Part shown: piece after piece, positions 19,701 through 32,162 of the stretch
How the letters are laid out: each line of letters opens with the position of its first letter
How positions within the stretch are numbered: position 1 is the first letter of the stretch
Assembly (NCBI GenBank): GCA_963849005.1
Contig: CAWKGC010000028.1
Location: 62,001 to 126,000 of the forward strand
DNA: 64,000 nt
Reading direction: 5' to 3'
From: CAWKGC01 sp963849005
GTDB lineage: Bacteria > Pseudomonadota > Gammaproteobacteria > Burkholderiales > Usitatibacteraceae
Program-made: the position numbers and the translations under genes
Notes under the pieces: model-generated
Told to the model about the DNA's origin: nothing
Databases searched by the model: none
Seen by the model: only the letters and a program-made list of their open reading frames with translations

Positions 19701-21005
19701 CTACTCGCCTGCAGGCGCTTCCTTCGGCATGTCCAGCGCGCGAATCTCAGCGCGCTTCCACCACAGCATCGCAAGCCCCGGCAGTGCGGAAACGAAAGTC
19801 CAGAAGAAGAACGTCGTCCACGCCATCCCCACCTGCCTGGGATCGGTGAGGTAGCCGGCAACGGGGCCGACATAGACGCGACCGAAGGACGCCAGCGCCG
19901 AGAGCAGCGCGTACTGCGTCGCCGTGAAGCGCGCGTCGCACAGCGCCATCAGCAGCGCCACGAACGCCGCCGTGCCCATGCCGCCCGTGACGTTCTCGAA
20001 GCACACCGCGAACACCAGCAGCGCGTAACTCTTGCCGACCGACGCGAGCCACATGAAGGACAGGTTCGACACCGCCTGCAGCACGCCGAACACCAGCAGC
20101 GAGCGGAAGAGTCCCAGGCGCACCATCAGCGCGCCGCCGAAAAGCACGCCGACGATGGTCGCGACGAGTCCCGCGCCCTTGTTGACGATGCCCACGTCCT
20201 CGGGCGAGAAGCCGGGGCCACGCAGGAGGAACGCGGTGGTCAGCGACCCGGCGAAGGCATCGCCGAGCTTGTAGAGAATGATCAACACGAGGATTGCCAC
20301 CGCGCCCTTGCGCGAGAAGAACTCGCGGAACGGCTGGCCAACGGCCTCGTCGAGCGACTTGGGCGCCGTCGGCGGCGTACGCGGTTCATTGCCCCACAAC
20401 GTCGCCGCGATGCCGATCGCCATCAGCGCTGCCATCACGAAGTAGGTCGCGCCGAAGCCGATTCCCGGCAGCCCGCCCAGCCAGCCCGAGGCCATGGTGC
20501 CGGCGGCAATCACCAGTGCCAGCGCGCCCGACACCAGCATGGCGACGCGGTAGCCCAGCACCATCAGCGCCGCCGCCGGCCCTCGCGACTGCGGCTGGGT
20601 GATGTCGGTGCGATAGGCGTCGAAGACGATGTCCTGCGAAGCCGAGGCGAAAGCGACGAACAGTGCCACGGCTGCGAGCAGCACGGCGTCGTCTTTCGGT
20701 GAAAGCACGCCCATCGCGATGAGCCCGCCGACCAGGGCCAGTTGCGTGATCACCAGCCAGCCGCGCCGCCGCCCGAGGAACGGCGGCACATAGCGGTCCA
20801 TGAACGGCGCCCAGAGGAACTTCCACGTGTAGGGCAGGCCGACCAGCGTGAAGATGCCGATGGTCTTGAGATCGATGCCGTCGATCGTCATCCACGCCTG
20901 CAGCGTGCCGCCGGTCAGCGCCAGGGGCAGGCCCGAGGAAAAGCCGAGCAGCAGGATGACTGCGAGGTTGCGGTCGCGAAAGACCGCGGAATAAGGCGAT
21001 GCCAT
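19701..21005 (-). CDS. ampG: AmpG-like muropeptide permease (MFS)
   Basis: A 434-residue polytopic membrane protein. FRDRNLAVILLLGFSSGLPL at the N-terminus and ASASQDIVFDAYRTD after segment 4 are characteristic of AmpG, which imports anhydro-muropeptides from peptidoglycan turnover. The pairing with dacB next door fits wall recycling, although the two are convergent. The substrate is inferred from the family; related MFS proteins transport other compounds. Confidence 0.8.
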   Translation of the reverse strand: MASPYSAVFRDRNLAVILLLGFSSGLPLALTGGTLQAWMTIDGIDLKTIGIFTLVGLPYTWKFLWAPFMDRYVPPFLGRRRGWLVITQLALVGGLIAMGVLSPKDDAVLLAAVALFVAFASASQDIVFDAYRTDITQPQSRGPAAALMVLGYRVAMLVSGALALVIAAGTMASGWLGGLPGIGFGATYFVMAALMAIGIAATLWGNEPRTPPTAPKSLDEAVGQPFREFFSRKGAVAILVLIILYKLGDAFAGSLTTAFLLRGPGFSPEDVGIVNKGAGLVATIVGVLFGGALMVRLGLFRSLLVFGVLQAVSNLSFMWLASVGKSYALLVFAVCFENVTGGMGTAAFVALLMALCDARFTATQYALLSALASFGRVYVGPVAGYLTDPRQVGMAWTTFFFWTFVSALPGLAMLWWKRAEIRALDMPKEAPAGE

Positions 21006-21085
21006 TGGCGGTGAAGGATACCCGAACCTGTCAGGCCGGGACGCGTCGAACGACTATACTTTCACCCGAAACTAAGGAGAACAGC

Positions 21086-21484
21086 ATGGACAAGATCACC
21101 AAGACCGACGCCGAGTGGAAGGCGCAGCTCAGCGCCGAGCAGTACAACGTGACGCGCAAGCACGGCACCGAGCGCGCCTTCAGCGGCAAGTACGCCGAAA
21201 ACAAGGACACCGGCATCTACGAGTGCGTCTGCTGCGCCCTGCCGCTGTTCGATTCCGCGACCAAGTTCGACTCCGGCACCGGCTGGCCGAGTTTCTTCGC
21301 GCCGATCGCCAGGGACGCGGTGGCCGAGAAGGAGGACCGCAGCTGGTTCGCCACGCGCACCGAGGTGCTGTGCCCGCGCTGCGACGCGCACCTCGGCCAC
21401 GTGTTCGACGACGGCCCGCAGCCCACGGGGCTGCGCTATTGCATGAACTCGGCTGCGCTCAATCTGAAGAAGGCCGGGGGCTGA
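21086..21484 (+). CDS. msrB: Peptide-methionine (R)-S-oxide reductase
   Basis: A 132-residue cytoplasmic repair enzyme that reduces the R epimer of methionine sulfoxide. Zinc ligands are in CVCC and CPRC, FDSGTGWPSF is the substrate loop, and the catalytic cysteine is in RYCMNSAAL. The start at 21086 has AAGGAG upstream; TATACT at 21055-21060 could be the -10. Its end overlaps the convergent next gene by 26 bases. Confidence 0.95.
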   Translation: MDKITKTDAEWKAQLSAEQYNVTRKHGTERAFSGKYAENKDTGIYECVCCALPLFDSATKFDSGTGWPSFFAPIARDAVAEKEDRSWFATRTEVLCPRCDAHLGHVFDDGPQPTGLRYCMNSAALNLKKAGG

Positions 21485-21821
21485 CGGGGGCCAGCTTGCC
21501 GAGCTTCTCCAGCCGCGACTGGATCGCCGCCAGCGTGCGCGCATGGCGGTGCGCCATGTCGCGGATGGCGAGCCCCCTGTCGAACTCGTCGGCGAGCTCG
21601 ATGTCCTCGCGGTCGTTCCAGGGCTTGCCGGCGTTCGGCGGCAGCCGGCGCATCCGCTGCTGCCTGGCGCTCTCGCGCTCCATCACCTCGATCGCGGCAA
21701 ACAGCGCGCGCATCGTCACCGGGTTGGCGTAAGGGCTGGTTTCTCCGAACACTTCTCCGTTGTAGGGGTCGTTGCCGTCCGCGAGCGCGCGCACGATCGG
21801 CAGCGCAGTTTCGATCTGCAT
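21459..21821 (-). CDS. Small protein with helix-turn-helix-like C-terminus
   Basis: A 120-residue protein of unknown function. The C-terminal part WNDREDIELADEFDRGLAIR followed by DMAHRHARTLAAIQSRLEKLG has the pattern of a small helix-turn-helix domain that recurs at the ends of several bacterial proteins. GGAGG lies six bases before the ATG at 21821; the longer open frame upstream lies antisense to the end of the ABC-F gene. It probably follows that gene in one leftward transcription unit, 43 bases apart. Confidence 0.65.
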   Translation of the reverse strand: MQIETALPIVRALADGNDPYNGEVFGETSPYANPVTMRALFAAIEVMERESARQQRMRRLPPNAGKPWNDREDIELADEFDRGLAIRDMAHRHARTLAAIQSRLEKLGKLAPVSPRPSSD

Positions 21822-21864
21822 GTGAGCCTCCGTAGGATTGGGGGGCGCACGATAGCGCCCGTGC

Positions 21865-23781
<1,917 letters not shown>

Positions 23782-23804
23782 TATTTCCCAAGGGCAAAAG
23801 CATC

Positions 23805-23947
23805 GGAACCGCCGATGGACGCCGATGAACGCCGATAAAAGCGGGATGGTGGGTGGCTTCGGCGTTGGCACCTGCATTCCTCACCCAGACTCAACTTGCA
23901 CTTGCCTTTGGGTTTATCGGCGTTCATCGGCGTTCATCGGCGGTTCC
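23805..23947. repeat. Long inverted repeat with 10-base tandem units
   Basis: Arms at 23805-23839 and 23913-23947 are inverted copies over 35 bases with one mismatch. Each arm is made of tandem decamers of the type TCGGCGTTCA, ending in CGGCGGTTCC at the outer side. The 73-base interior has no gene. A partial TGGATTC...GGAATGACGG fragment of the other REP type follows at 23953-23980. It lies between two leftward genes. Confidence 0.75.
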
Positions 23948-23982
23948 AATACTGGATTCTCGCCCTCGCGGGAATGACGGGG

Positions 23983-24756
23983 CTAGAGGACATGGTCATA
24001 GTCGACGATCAAGGGAGCATGGTCGGAGAAGCGCTCGTCCTTGTAGATGCGCGTGTACTCGGCGGTGCGCGAGATGGCGGGCGTGGCGATCTGGTAATCG
24101 ATCCGCCAACCGACGTTTTTGGCATAGGCCTGCCCGCGGTTCGACCACCACGTGTATTGCTCGGGCAGCGGATTGAGCGTGCGGAAAACATCGACCCAGC
24201 CCAGCTTGTCGAGCACGCCGGTCAGCCAGTCGCGCTCCTCCGGCAGGAAACCGGAGTTCTTCTGGTTGGAGCGCCAGTTCTTCAGGTCGATCTCGCGGTG
24301 CGCGATGTTCCAGTCGCCGCAGACGATGAACTCGCGCCCGGAGGCCCGGTGCCTCTTCAGGTGCGGATGGAAGCGCTTGAGGAAATCGAACTTCTTCGCC
24401 TGCGCGGCCTCCGAGCTCGACCCCGAGGGAAGGTACAGCGAGACAATCGACAAGTCGCCGAAATCGACCTGCAGGTAGCGCCCCTCGTCGTCGATCTTCC
24501 TGATGCCCGTGCCGACCACCACACTGTCCGGCGGTTTTTTCGTGTAGATCGCCGTGCCGCTGTAGCCTTTTTTCTTCGCGGAATGAAAGAAGGCGTGCCA
24601 CCCGCGCGGCTTGAGGATTTCCGGCGGGAGGTCCGCGGCGTCGGCCTTGATCTCCTGGAGGCACACGACATCGGCCTTCTGCCGCCCCAGCCAGGCGAAG
24701 AAACCCTTGCGGGCCGCCGAGCGGATGCCGTTGACGTTGACCGTGATGATGCGCAT
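23983..24756 (-). CDS. xthA: Exodeoxyribonuclease III
   Basis: A 257-residue AP endonuclease and 3'-5' exonuclease of base-excision repair. Metal and catalytic motifs are LQEIKAD, GTAIYTKK, CGDWNIAHREIDLKN, and FSDHAPLIVDYD at the C-terminus. It starts MRIITVNVNGIRSA, standard for the family. It is divergent from pyrE with a 68-base gap that must hold both promoters. Confidence 0.95.
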   Translation of the reverse strand: MRIITVNVNGIRSAARKGFFAWLGRQKADVVCLQEIKADAADLPPEILKPRGWHAFFHSAKKKGYSGTAIYTKKPPDSVVVGTGIRKIDDEGRYLQVDFGDLSIVSLYLPSGSSSEAAQAKKFDFLKRFHPHLKRHRASGREFIVCGDWNIAHREIDLKNWRSNQKNSGFLPEERDWLTGVLDKLGWVDVFRTLNPLPEQYTWWSNRGQAYAKNVGWRIDYQIATPAISRTAEYTRIYKDERFSDHAPLIVDYDHVL

Positions 24757-24824
24757 GAATCTCGTCTTCCTCGGGGATTTGGGGGCAAAATAGCGAATCC
24801 TAACGGCATTTTCCCCTACCCACG

Positions 24825-25526
24825 ATGGATTCCGGCGTTTCCGGCAACGATTTCCGCGAGCGGTTCGTCGCCTTCGCCATCCGCGCGAAGGTCCTGCGCT
24901 TCGGCGAGTTCACGACCAAGGCAGGCCGCCGGTCGCCCTACTTCTTCAACGCGGGCCTGTTCAACGACGGCGCGACGCTAGGCGAGCTTTCGCGCTTCTA
25001 CGCCCAGGCGGCGCTTGCCTCAAGGATCCCTTTCGACATGCTGTTCGGGCCGGCTTACAAGGGGATCACGCTGGCTGCCGCGACTGCAGTCGCCCTTGCC
25101 GAATTCGGTCACAATGTGCCGTTCTGCTACAACCGGAAGGAAACAAAGGACCACGGCGAAGGCGGCAGGGTCATCGGCGCCCCTCTTGCCGGCCGCGTGC
25201 TGATCATCGACGATGTGATTTCGGCCGGGACATCGGTGAGGGAGTCGATCGAGATCATTCGTGCCGAGGGCGGGACCCCCGCTGGCGTGCTAATTGCTCT
25301 CGATCGCATGGAGAGGGGGCAAGGCGCGCTTTCTGCCACGCAGGAAGTCAGCCATTCCTTTGGGATCCCCGTTGCGGCAATCGCCACCCTGGACGACATT
25401 ACCGGGTATCTTTCCCGGCATGCCGACCAGGGCGAGAATGTTTCCCGGATCGAAGCGTACCGAAAAGAGTACGGCTCGCCGGCCTGGACCTCGGATTCGA
25501 CCGGCGCAGCCGGGCGGGCCCAATAG
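24825..25526 (+). CDS. pyrE: Orotate phosphoribosyltransferase
   Basis: A 233-residue enzyme of pyrimidine synthesis that joins orotate and PRPP to give OMP. FGPAYKGITLA and the PRPP-binding loop VLIIDDVISAGTS are present, together with the flexible loop NRKETKDHGEGG. The C-terminal 15 or so residues are a family-variable tail. The next gene begins 18 bases later and may be co-transcribed. The pairing of pyrE with exonuclease III is common in betaproteobacteria. Confidence 0.95.
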   Translation: MDSGVSGNDFRERFVAFAIRAKVLRFGEFTTKAGRRSPYFFNAGLFNDGATLGELSRFYAQAALASRIPFDMLFGPAYKGITLAAATAVALAEFGHNVPFCYNRKETKDHGEGGRVIGAPLAGRVLIIDDVISAGTSVRESIEIIRAEGGTPAGVLIALDRMERGQGALSATQEVSHSFGIPVAAIATLDDITGYLSRHADQGENVSRIEAYRKEYGSPAWTSDSTGAAGRAQ

Positions 25527-25544
25527 CGCACACAGGTGAGTTTC

Positions 25545-26354
25545 ATGAAGATCTTGGCCATCATCGCAGTCATCGCCGTCTCCCCGGCCTTCGGGGCGAC
25601 CTTCAAGTGCACGGACGAAAAGGGCGTCACGCATTACGGCGACACCATGCCGCCGCAATGCGCCAAGACCCCGGTGCTGGAAGTGCAGCAAAGCGGCACT
25701 ACGGTGAAGAAATACGACGCCCAGCTCACGCCGGAGCAGATCAAGGCGAAGCAGGAGGCGGACAAGCTGAAGGCCGACCAGGCGAAGGCCGCGGCCGAAG
25801 CGGCGCGCAAGGACCTGGCCCTGCTCAACACCTACTCCAGCGAACGCGACTTCGAGGTTGCGAAGCAGCGCAACATCGAGCCGATCGAAGCGCGCATCAA
25901 GAGCGCGCAGGACCGCCTCGTCAACGTGGACAAGCGCCTGAAGCAACTCAATGACGAGATGGAGTTCTACACCTCGGGCAAGAGCAAGTCGGCGAAGGAA
26001 CGCAAGCCCCCGATCCAGCTCGTCACCGACGTCGAGCGCACCACCAATGAAAAGGCGACGCTGATCGCCTCGATCCAGCGCTACGAGAAGGAAATCGAGC
26101 AGGTGAAGACGCGCTACGAGACCGACCGGGCTGCGCTGGATGCAGCTGCGCAACGGGTCGGCGCGCCCGCCGCGTCCCTCGGCCCCGGCCCCGGTCGCGG
26201 AGCAGCGACCGCTGACACACTCCCGGTAGCACCTCAGCCGGCAAGCTTGCGGCGCAGGATGTCGTTCACCTGTGCCGGGTTGGCCTTGCCGGCCGTCGCC
26301 TTCATCACCTGCCCCACCAGCGAGTTGAACGCCTTTTCCTTGCCGGCGCGGTAG
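25545..26354 (+). CDS. DUF4124-domain periplasmic protein, 3' end uncertain
   Basis: A signal peptide (MKILAIIAVIAVSPAFGA) leads into FKCTDEKGVTHYGDTMPPQC, the DUF4124 domain, then a long lysine- and glutamate-rich coiled coil. Function unknown. As given the frame runs to 26354, overlapping the convergent gatB by 121 bases; the last 40 residues are antisense gatB and unlikely to be real. If one base is extra near 26160-26200, the frame would end at TAG 26227-26229 with a natural tail, five bases short of gatB. I think the shorter form is correct. It is one of three DUF4124 proteins in the window. Confidence 0.7.
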   Translation: MKILAIIAVIAVSPAFGATFKCTDEKGVTHYGDTMPPQCAKTPVLEVQQSGTTVKKYDAQLTPEQIKAKQEADKLKADQAKAAAEAARKDLALLNTYSSERDFEVAKQRNIEPIEARIKSAQDRLVNVDKRLKQLNDEMEFYTSGKSKSAKERKPPIQLVTDVERTTNEKATLIASIQRYEKEIEQVKTRYETDRAALDAAAQRVGAPAASLGPGPGRGAATADTLPVAPQPASLRRRMSFTCAGLALPAVAFITCPTSELNAFSLPAR

Positions 26355-27682
26355 TCCTCGACCTGCTTTGCGTTCGCGGCGAGCACCCGGTCGACGGCGG
26401 CCTCGATCGCGGAGGGGTCGGACAGCTGCCTGAGCCCCTGCTTCGCGATGATCGCGTCGGCATCGCTCCCGTCCCTGTGCATCTCGGCGAACACGACCTT
26501 CATCATTTTCGAGGAAAGCGTGCCGTCCGCGCCTCGCTGCACGAGCCGCGCAAGCGCGGCAGCCGGGACGGGAGAGTCCGATATGGCCACGCCGATCTCG
26601 TTGTTCGCCGCCGCCAACTCGCCGAACATCCAGTTCACCAGCTGCTTCGCCCCGGCGGACTTGTCGCCCGCCGCCAGTGCCTCGATTGCCTTCTCGAAGT
26701 ACGCCGCGCCCTGCCGGTCGGAGGTCACGAGGAAAGCGTCGTATCCGGACAGGTCGTATTCGAGGGCCAGCCGGCTGCGGGCCTCGTGCTGCACCTCGCC
26801 CATCTCGCCGCGGATCGCCTCGATCATGGCCGGCGAGACGACCAGCGGCAGCAGGTCGGGGTCGGGAAAGTAGCGGTAGTCCTGCGCGTCTTCCTTGCTG
26901 CGCATCGACCGCGTCTCGTCGCGGTCCGGGTCGTAGAGGCGCGTCTCCTGCACCACGGCGCCGCCTTCGCCGATCAGCTCGATCTGGCGGCGCACCTCGT
27001 ACTCGATGGCCTTCTCCATGAAGCGAAAGGAATTGAGGTTCTTGATCTCGCAGCGCGTGCCGAGCTTGTCCGTTCCCTTCGGCCGCACCGAAACGTTGGC
27101 GTCGCAGCGGAAACTGCCTTCCTGCATGTTGCCGTCGCAGATGCCGATCCAGCGCACCAGCGAGTGCAGCGCGCGCGCATAGGCCACCGCTTCGGCCGCC
27201 GAGCGCATGTCGGGCTCCGTGACGATCTCGAGGAGCGGCGTCCCGGCGCGGTTCAGGTCGATGCCCGTCATGCCGTGGTAGTCCTCGTGCAGGCTCTTGC
27301 CCGCGTCCTCCTCGAGGTGGGCGCGAGTAAGCTGCACGCGCCGCTCGCCGCCCTCGAAGGGGAAGGCGACCTGCCCGCCGGAGACCACGGGCAGCTCGTA
27401 CTGGCTGATCTGGTAGCCCTTGGGGAGGTCGGGATAGAAATAATTCTTGCGCGCGAAAACGCTGCGCGGCGCGATGCGCCCGCCCACCGCCAGCCCGAAG
27501 CGGATCGCGCGCTCGACTGCGCCCTTGTTGAGCACCGGCAGCACGCCGGGGAGCGCGAGGTCGACCGCGGAGGCCTGCGTGTTGGGCGCGGCGCCGAAGG
27601 CCGTCGACGCGCCCGAAAAGATCTTCGACGCTGTCGACAGCTGCGCGTGGGTTTCCAGCCCGATGACGACTTCCCATTCCAT
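26234..27682 (-). CDS. gatB: Aspartyl/glutamyl-tRNA amidotransferase subunit B
   Basis: A 482-residue subunit that binds misacylated Glu-tRNA(Gln) or Asp-tRNA(Asn) and helps convert them to the amide form. MEWEVVIGLETHAQL and GTRCEIKNLNSFRF are family signatures; the C-terminal helical and tail domains are complete. It follows gatA closely (stop of gatA at 27688-27686, start here at 27682). Confidence 0.96.
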   Translation of the reverse strand: MEWEVVIGLETHAQLSTASKIFSGASTAFGAAPNTQASAVDLALPGVLPVLNKGAVERAIRFGLAVGGRIAPRSVFARKNYFYPDLPKGYQISQYELPVVSGGQVAFPFEGGERRVQLTRAHLEEDAGKSLHEDYHGMTGIDLNRAGTPLLEIVTEPDMRSAAEAVAYARALHSLVRWIGICDGNMQEGSFRCDANVSVRPKGTDKLGTRCEIKNLNSFRFMEKAIEYEVRRQIELIGEGGAVVQETRLYDPDRDETRSMRSKEDAQDYRYFPDPDLLPLVVSPAMIEAIRGEMGEVQHEARSRLALEYDLSGYDAFLVTSDRQGAAYFEKAIEALAAGDKSAGAKQLVNWMFGELAAANNEIGVAISDSPVPAAALARLVQRGADGTLSSKMMKVVFAEMHRDGSDADAIIAKQGLRQLSDPSAIEAAVDRVLAANAKQVEDYRAGKEKAFNSLVGQVMKATAGKANPAQVNDILRRKLAG

Positions 27683-27685
27683 CGG

Positions 27686-29160
27686 TCAGCGCCCCGAATC
27701 CCGAAGGCGTGCGCGCGTGCCAGTCGCTCGCGCGCTGGAACTGGTGCGCGATCCCGAGCATCTTCGCCTCGGAAAAGTAGTCGCCGATCAGCTGCAGCCC
27801 GACCGGCATGCCGTGAGCGCCGAAGCCGCAAGGCACCGACATGCCCGGCAGCCCCGCCAGGTTCACCGAGATCGTGTACAGGTCGTTCAGGTACATCTGC
27901 ACCGGGTCCTCGCTCTTCTCGCCCAGCGGGAAGGCCACGCTCGGCGTCGCCGGCCCGGCGATCACGTCGCACTGCCTGAAGGCCTCGCTGAAATCGCGCG
28001 CAATCAGGCGGCGTACCCTCTGCGCCTGCAGGTAGTAGGCGTCGTAGTAGCCGTGCGAAAGCACATAGGTGCCGATGAGGATGCGCCGCTTGGCCTCGGC
28101 CCCGAAGCCTTGCGCGCGCGATTTCTTGTACATGTCCATGAGGTCCGTGTAATCGGGCGCGCGATGCCCGTAGCGCACGCCGTCGAAACGCGACAGGTTC
28201 GAAGACGCCTCCGCGGAGGCGATCACGTAGTACACGGGCACGGCGAGGGACTGGTTGGGCAGGCTCACCTTCGACCACGGTGGCGCCCAGCTTCTTCATC
28301 TCGTCGATCGCCGCGAGAACCGGGGCGGCGACGTCCGCCGCGAGGTCGGAGGTGAAATACTCCATCGGCATGCCGATGCGCACGCCCGCCAGCGGCCTCG
28401 CGCCATCGCGGGACAACTCCCGCGCGTAGTCCTCCTTCGGCCGGTCGACGCTGGTGGAGTCGCGCGCGTCGAAGCCGCCCATGACGTTCATCACCAGCGC
28501 GAGGTCCCCGGCGCTGCGGGCGAGCGCCCCGCCCTGGTCGAGCGAGGAGGCGAACGCGACCATGCCAAAGCGCGACACCGCGCCATAGGTCGGCCTGAGC
28601 CCGCAGGTGCCGGTAAAGGACGCCGGCTGGCGGATCGAGCCGCCCGTGTCCGTGCCCGTCGCGGCCGGAACCAGCCGGGCCGCGACCGCCGCGGCGGAGC
28701 CCCCCGAGCTTCCGCCCGGCACGCGGGTCCCGTCCCAGGGATTTTTCACCGGGCCGAAGAAGCTGTTCTCGTTCGACGAGCCCATCGCGAACTCGTCCAT
28801 GTTGGCCTTGCCGGCGATCACCGCGCCCGCCCGGTCGAATTGCTCGATCACGTGCGCGTCATAGGGCGCGACGAAGTTGCCGAGGATCTTCGACCCGCAG
28901 GTGGTGCGCCAGCCCTTCGCGCAGAAGAGGTCCTTGTGCGCCACCGGGATGCCGGCGAGCGGCCCTCCCTCGCCCCTTGCGATCATTGCATCTGCAACAC
29001 GCGCCTGGGCGAGGCTCTTCTCGTCATCGACCGTGATGAAGGCATTGAGCCGGCCGTTGAAGCGGTGGATGCGCGCGAGCGCCGCCCGCGTCAGCTCTTC
29101 GCTCGAGAACTTCCTCGCGCGCAGGGACTCGGAAAGCTGTTTCAGGGTGAGATCGTGCAT
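27686..29160 (-). CDS. gatA: Aspartyl/glutamyl-tRNA amidotransferase subunit A, two frameshifts as given
   Basis: This amidase subunit supplies ammonia for the GatCAB transamidation. The catalytic Ser-cis-Ser-Lys region is visible: the lysine in VAHKDLFCA and VPGGSSGGSAAAVAA plus TDTGGSIRQPA. The frame breaks near 28274, where GAAGGTGAGC should read GAAGTGAGC, so that ATVVE continues into VSLPNQSLAVPVYYVIASA; a second extra G in the GGGG run at 27691-27694 hides the stop after SGFGR. Removing two bases from 27686-29160 leaves exactly 491 codons, the normal length. Because gatB and gatC are intact and the complex is usually essential, sequence errors are likelier than a dead gene. Confidence 0.88.
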
Positions 29161-29213
29161 GGCGGGCAAGGGGCGCCTCGCGGGGCAATGGCCCCCGCAA
29201 AGGCGCGCATGGC

Positions 29214-29501
29214 TTACTCGAGGACCTTGGGCACGAGGTAGAGGCCCGCCTCGACTTGCGGGGCGATCGACTGGTAGAGGGCGCGTGCGTCGGGCTCCGT
29301 CACCCGGTCCTCGCGCAGGCGCTGCACCAGGTCCTGCGCATGGGCCATCGGCTCTACCCCGGTGGTATCGACCGAGCGCATCCGGTCGATCAATCCGAGG
29401 ATCGCGTCGAGCTTCTGCTGCAGCGCAGCAACCTCGTCCTCGCGGACCTCGAGGCGCGCCAGGTGGGCAATGCGCAAAATTTCGTCGTGGGTGAGGGACA
29501 T
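29214..29501 (-). CDS. gatC: Aspartyl/glutamyl-tRNA amidotransferase subunit C
   Basis: A 95-residue subunit that stabilises the GatA-GatB complex. It begins with MSLTHDEILRIAHLARL and contains the MRSVDTTGVEPM segment typical of GatC. It is first in the leftward gatCAB operon, 53 bases ahead of gatA, and is divergent from mreB across a 92-base gap. Confidence 0.95.
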   Translation of the reverse strand: MSLTHDEILRIAHLARLEVREDEVAALQQKLDAILGLIDRMRSVDTTGVEPMAHAQDLVQRLREDRVTEPDARALYQSIAPQVEAGLYLVPKVLE

Positions 29502-29593
29502 GCGAGCTTAAATTCAGGGCGTTTCTCGGCTATTATAGGCAACAATTTCCCGCCCCCGGGCTCTCTCCAACCAGAATCGAGCGGTTTTCCCGG

Positions 29594-30637
<1,044 letters not shown>

Positions 30638-30714
30638 CCCACGTGATCGAAGCCATAGCCCGCCGGATGCCCCATGCACCCCGCCGGGCTTTGTCGCTTT
30701 CGCGGTAGGCCGCC

Positions 30715-31629
30715 GTGATCGGCGACCCGCCCCCGTTCTTCAATCGCGGCCCGAGCCCGCTCGCGCGGCTCACCTTCTTCGCGCTTGCCGCGATCGCAGT
30801 GATGATCGCCGACCACCGTTTCCGCGCGCTCGACGCGGTGCGCCTGACGCTCTCCGTGATCGTCCATCCCCTGCAGCAGGTCGCCACGATGCCCGGGGCG
30901 GTGATCCAGCGCGTCGGCGACTTCTTCTCCTCGCAGGAGGGGCTGCTCAAGGAGAACCGGGAACTCAAGGCGCAGTTGCTGGCCAACTCCTCCTCGGCGC
31001 AGCAGGCGAAGCTGCTCGCCACGGAGCAGGCCTATCTCCTTTCCATGGCGGAAGCGCGCAAGCGCTTCGACGACAGCGGGGTGATGGCCGAAGTGCTCTA
31101 CGCCGGACGCAATCCCTTCTCGCGCAAGCTCGTCATCGACAAGGGGCTCACGCAGGGCGTGAAGCCAGGGCAGCCGGTGGTCGACAGCGTCGGGGTCGTC
31201 GGGCAGGTGACCAATGTCGCGCCCTTCACCAGCGAAGTGACGCTCCTCACCGAGAAGGACCAGTCGGTGCCGGTGATGCTGGTGCGCAACGGGCTGCGCG
31301 CAATCGCCGTCGGCTCCGGCAAGGAAGGCACGATCGACGTTCCCTTCATGCCGGTCTCCGCGGACATCCAGGCCGGCGACCTGTTCGTGTCCTCGGGCAT
31401 CGACGGCACCTATCCGCCGGGACTGGTGGTCGCGCAGGTGACGGCTGTCGACAAGAACGCGGGCTTCGTCTTCGCCAAGATCACCGCGAAGCCGGCAGCG
31501 GGAGTCGACAACCATCGTTTCGTGATGGTGCTCACGGCGCCGCCGCGCGAGGCCGCCGCCCGTCCCGAAGCCAGGGGGGACGAGCGCCGCGCGTCGAAAG
31601 AGCGGCCGGGCCAGAAGGTGAAGCGCTGA
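30715..31629 (+). CDS. mreC: Rod-shape-determining protein MreC
   Basis: A 304-residue bitopic protein with one N-terminal membrane helix (LTFFALAAIAVMIADH), a periplasmic coiled coil (around residues 78-105), and two beta domains. GRNPFSRKLVIDKG and GVVGQVTNVAPFTSEV are family landmarks. The start is a GTG at 30715. The C-terminal tail is a charged, disordered extension. The 77-base gap after mreB contains a weak hairpin only. Its stop overlaps the mreD start (TGATG). Confidence 0.93.
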   Translation: MIGDPPPFFNRGPSPLARLTFFALAAIAVMIADHRFRALDAVRLTLSVIVHPLQQVATMPGAVIQRVGDFFSSQEGLLKENRELKAQLLANSSSAQQAKLLATEQAYLLSMAEARKRFDDSGVMAEVLYAGRNPFSRKLVIDKGLTQGVKPGQPVVDSVGVVGQVTNVAPFTSEVTLLTEKDQSVPVMLVRNGLRAIAVGSGKEGTIDVPFMPVSADIQAGDLFVSSGIDGTYPPGLVVAQVTAVDKNAGFVFAKITAKPAAGVDNHRFVMVLTAPPREAAARPEARGDERRASKERPGQKVKR

Positions 31630-32162
31630 TGCGCGCCGCCGACCTCACGCCGGTCGCCCGCGACGCGATGAAACGGCCCGCCGGCGGCAAGCTGGTGCTC
31701 GCCTCCTTTCTCGTCGCCTTCGTGATGCAGTCGCTGCCGTGGCAGGGCGACATGCTGCTCGCGCGCCCGGACTTCGTCCTGCTCGTGCTGCTCTTCTGGG
31801 TGATCAACGAGCCCCGCATGATCGGCCTGGGGCTCGCCTTCACGCTCGGGCTGATGGTCGACGTGAACGACTCGATGCTGCTCGGCCAGCACGCGCTCGC
31901 CTACGTGGTCGCCGCGTTCTTCGCGCAGTCGCTGCGCGTGCGCATCCTCTCCTTCGCGCTTCCCGAGCAGGCGCTTCACGTCCTCGGGCTCGCCGTCCTC
32001 GCCTCACTGGTCACGCTGCTGCTGAACCTGCTCCTCGGCCAGGATTTCCCCGGCTGGGCCATCCTCGCCTCGCCATTGCTCACCGCGCTGGCGTGGTTTC
32101 CGCTGGCATGGCTCATTTACCACCCGAGGCTGCGCGACGCGCGCCGGCTGGGAGCGTCCTGA
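31629..32162 (+). CDS. mreD: Rod-shape-determining protein MreD
   Basis: A 177-residue inner-membrane protein with about five hydrophobic helices. FVMQSLPWQGDMLLARPDFVL near the start and LGLMVDVNDSMLLGQHAL are typical of MreD, which works with MreC in the elongasome. Both ends overlap neighbours by one base, showing tight coupling within the operon. Confidence 0.92.
   Translation: MRAADLTPVARDAMKRPAGGKLVLASFLVAFVMQSLPWQGDMLLARPDFVLLVLLFWVINEPRMIGLGLAFTLGLMVDVNDSMLLGQHALAYVVAAFFAQSLRVRILSFALPEQALHVLGLAVLASLVTLLLNLLLGQDFPGWAILASPLLTALAWFPLAWLIYHPRLRDARRLGAS

Noticed and set aside
23782..23877. N-terminal extension of the ABC-F ATPase to 23877
   Set aside because: The extra 32 residues are translated from the inverted repeat and are absent from the family; GTG 23781 gives the normal N-terminus.
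30656..30692. Hairpin AGCCCG...CGGGCT between mreB and mreC as an attenuator
   Set aside because: Only six base pairs with a 25-base loop and no T tract; not convincing as a terminator or attenuator.
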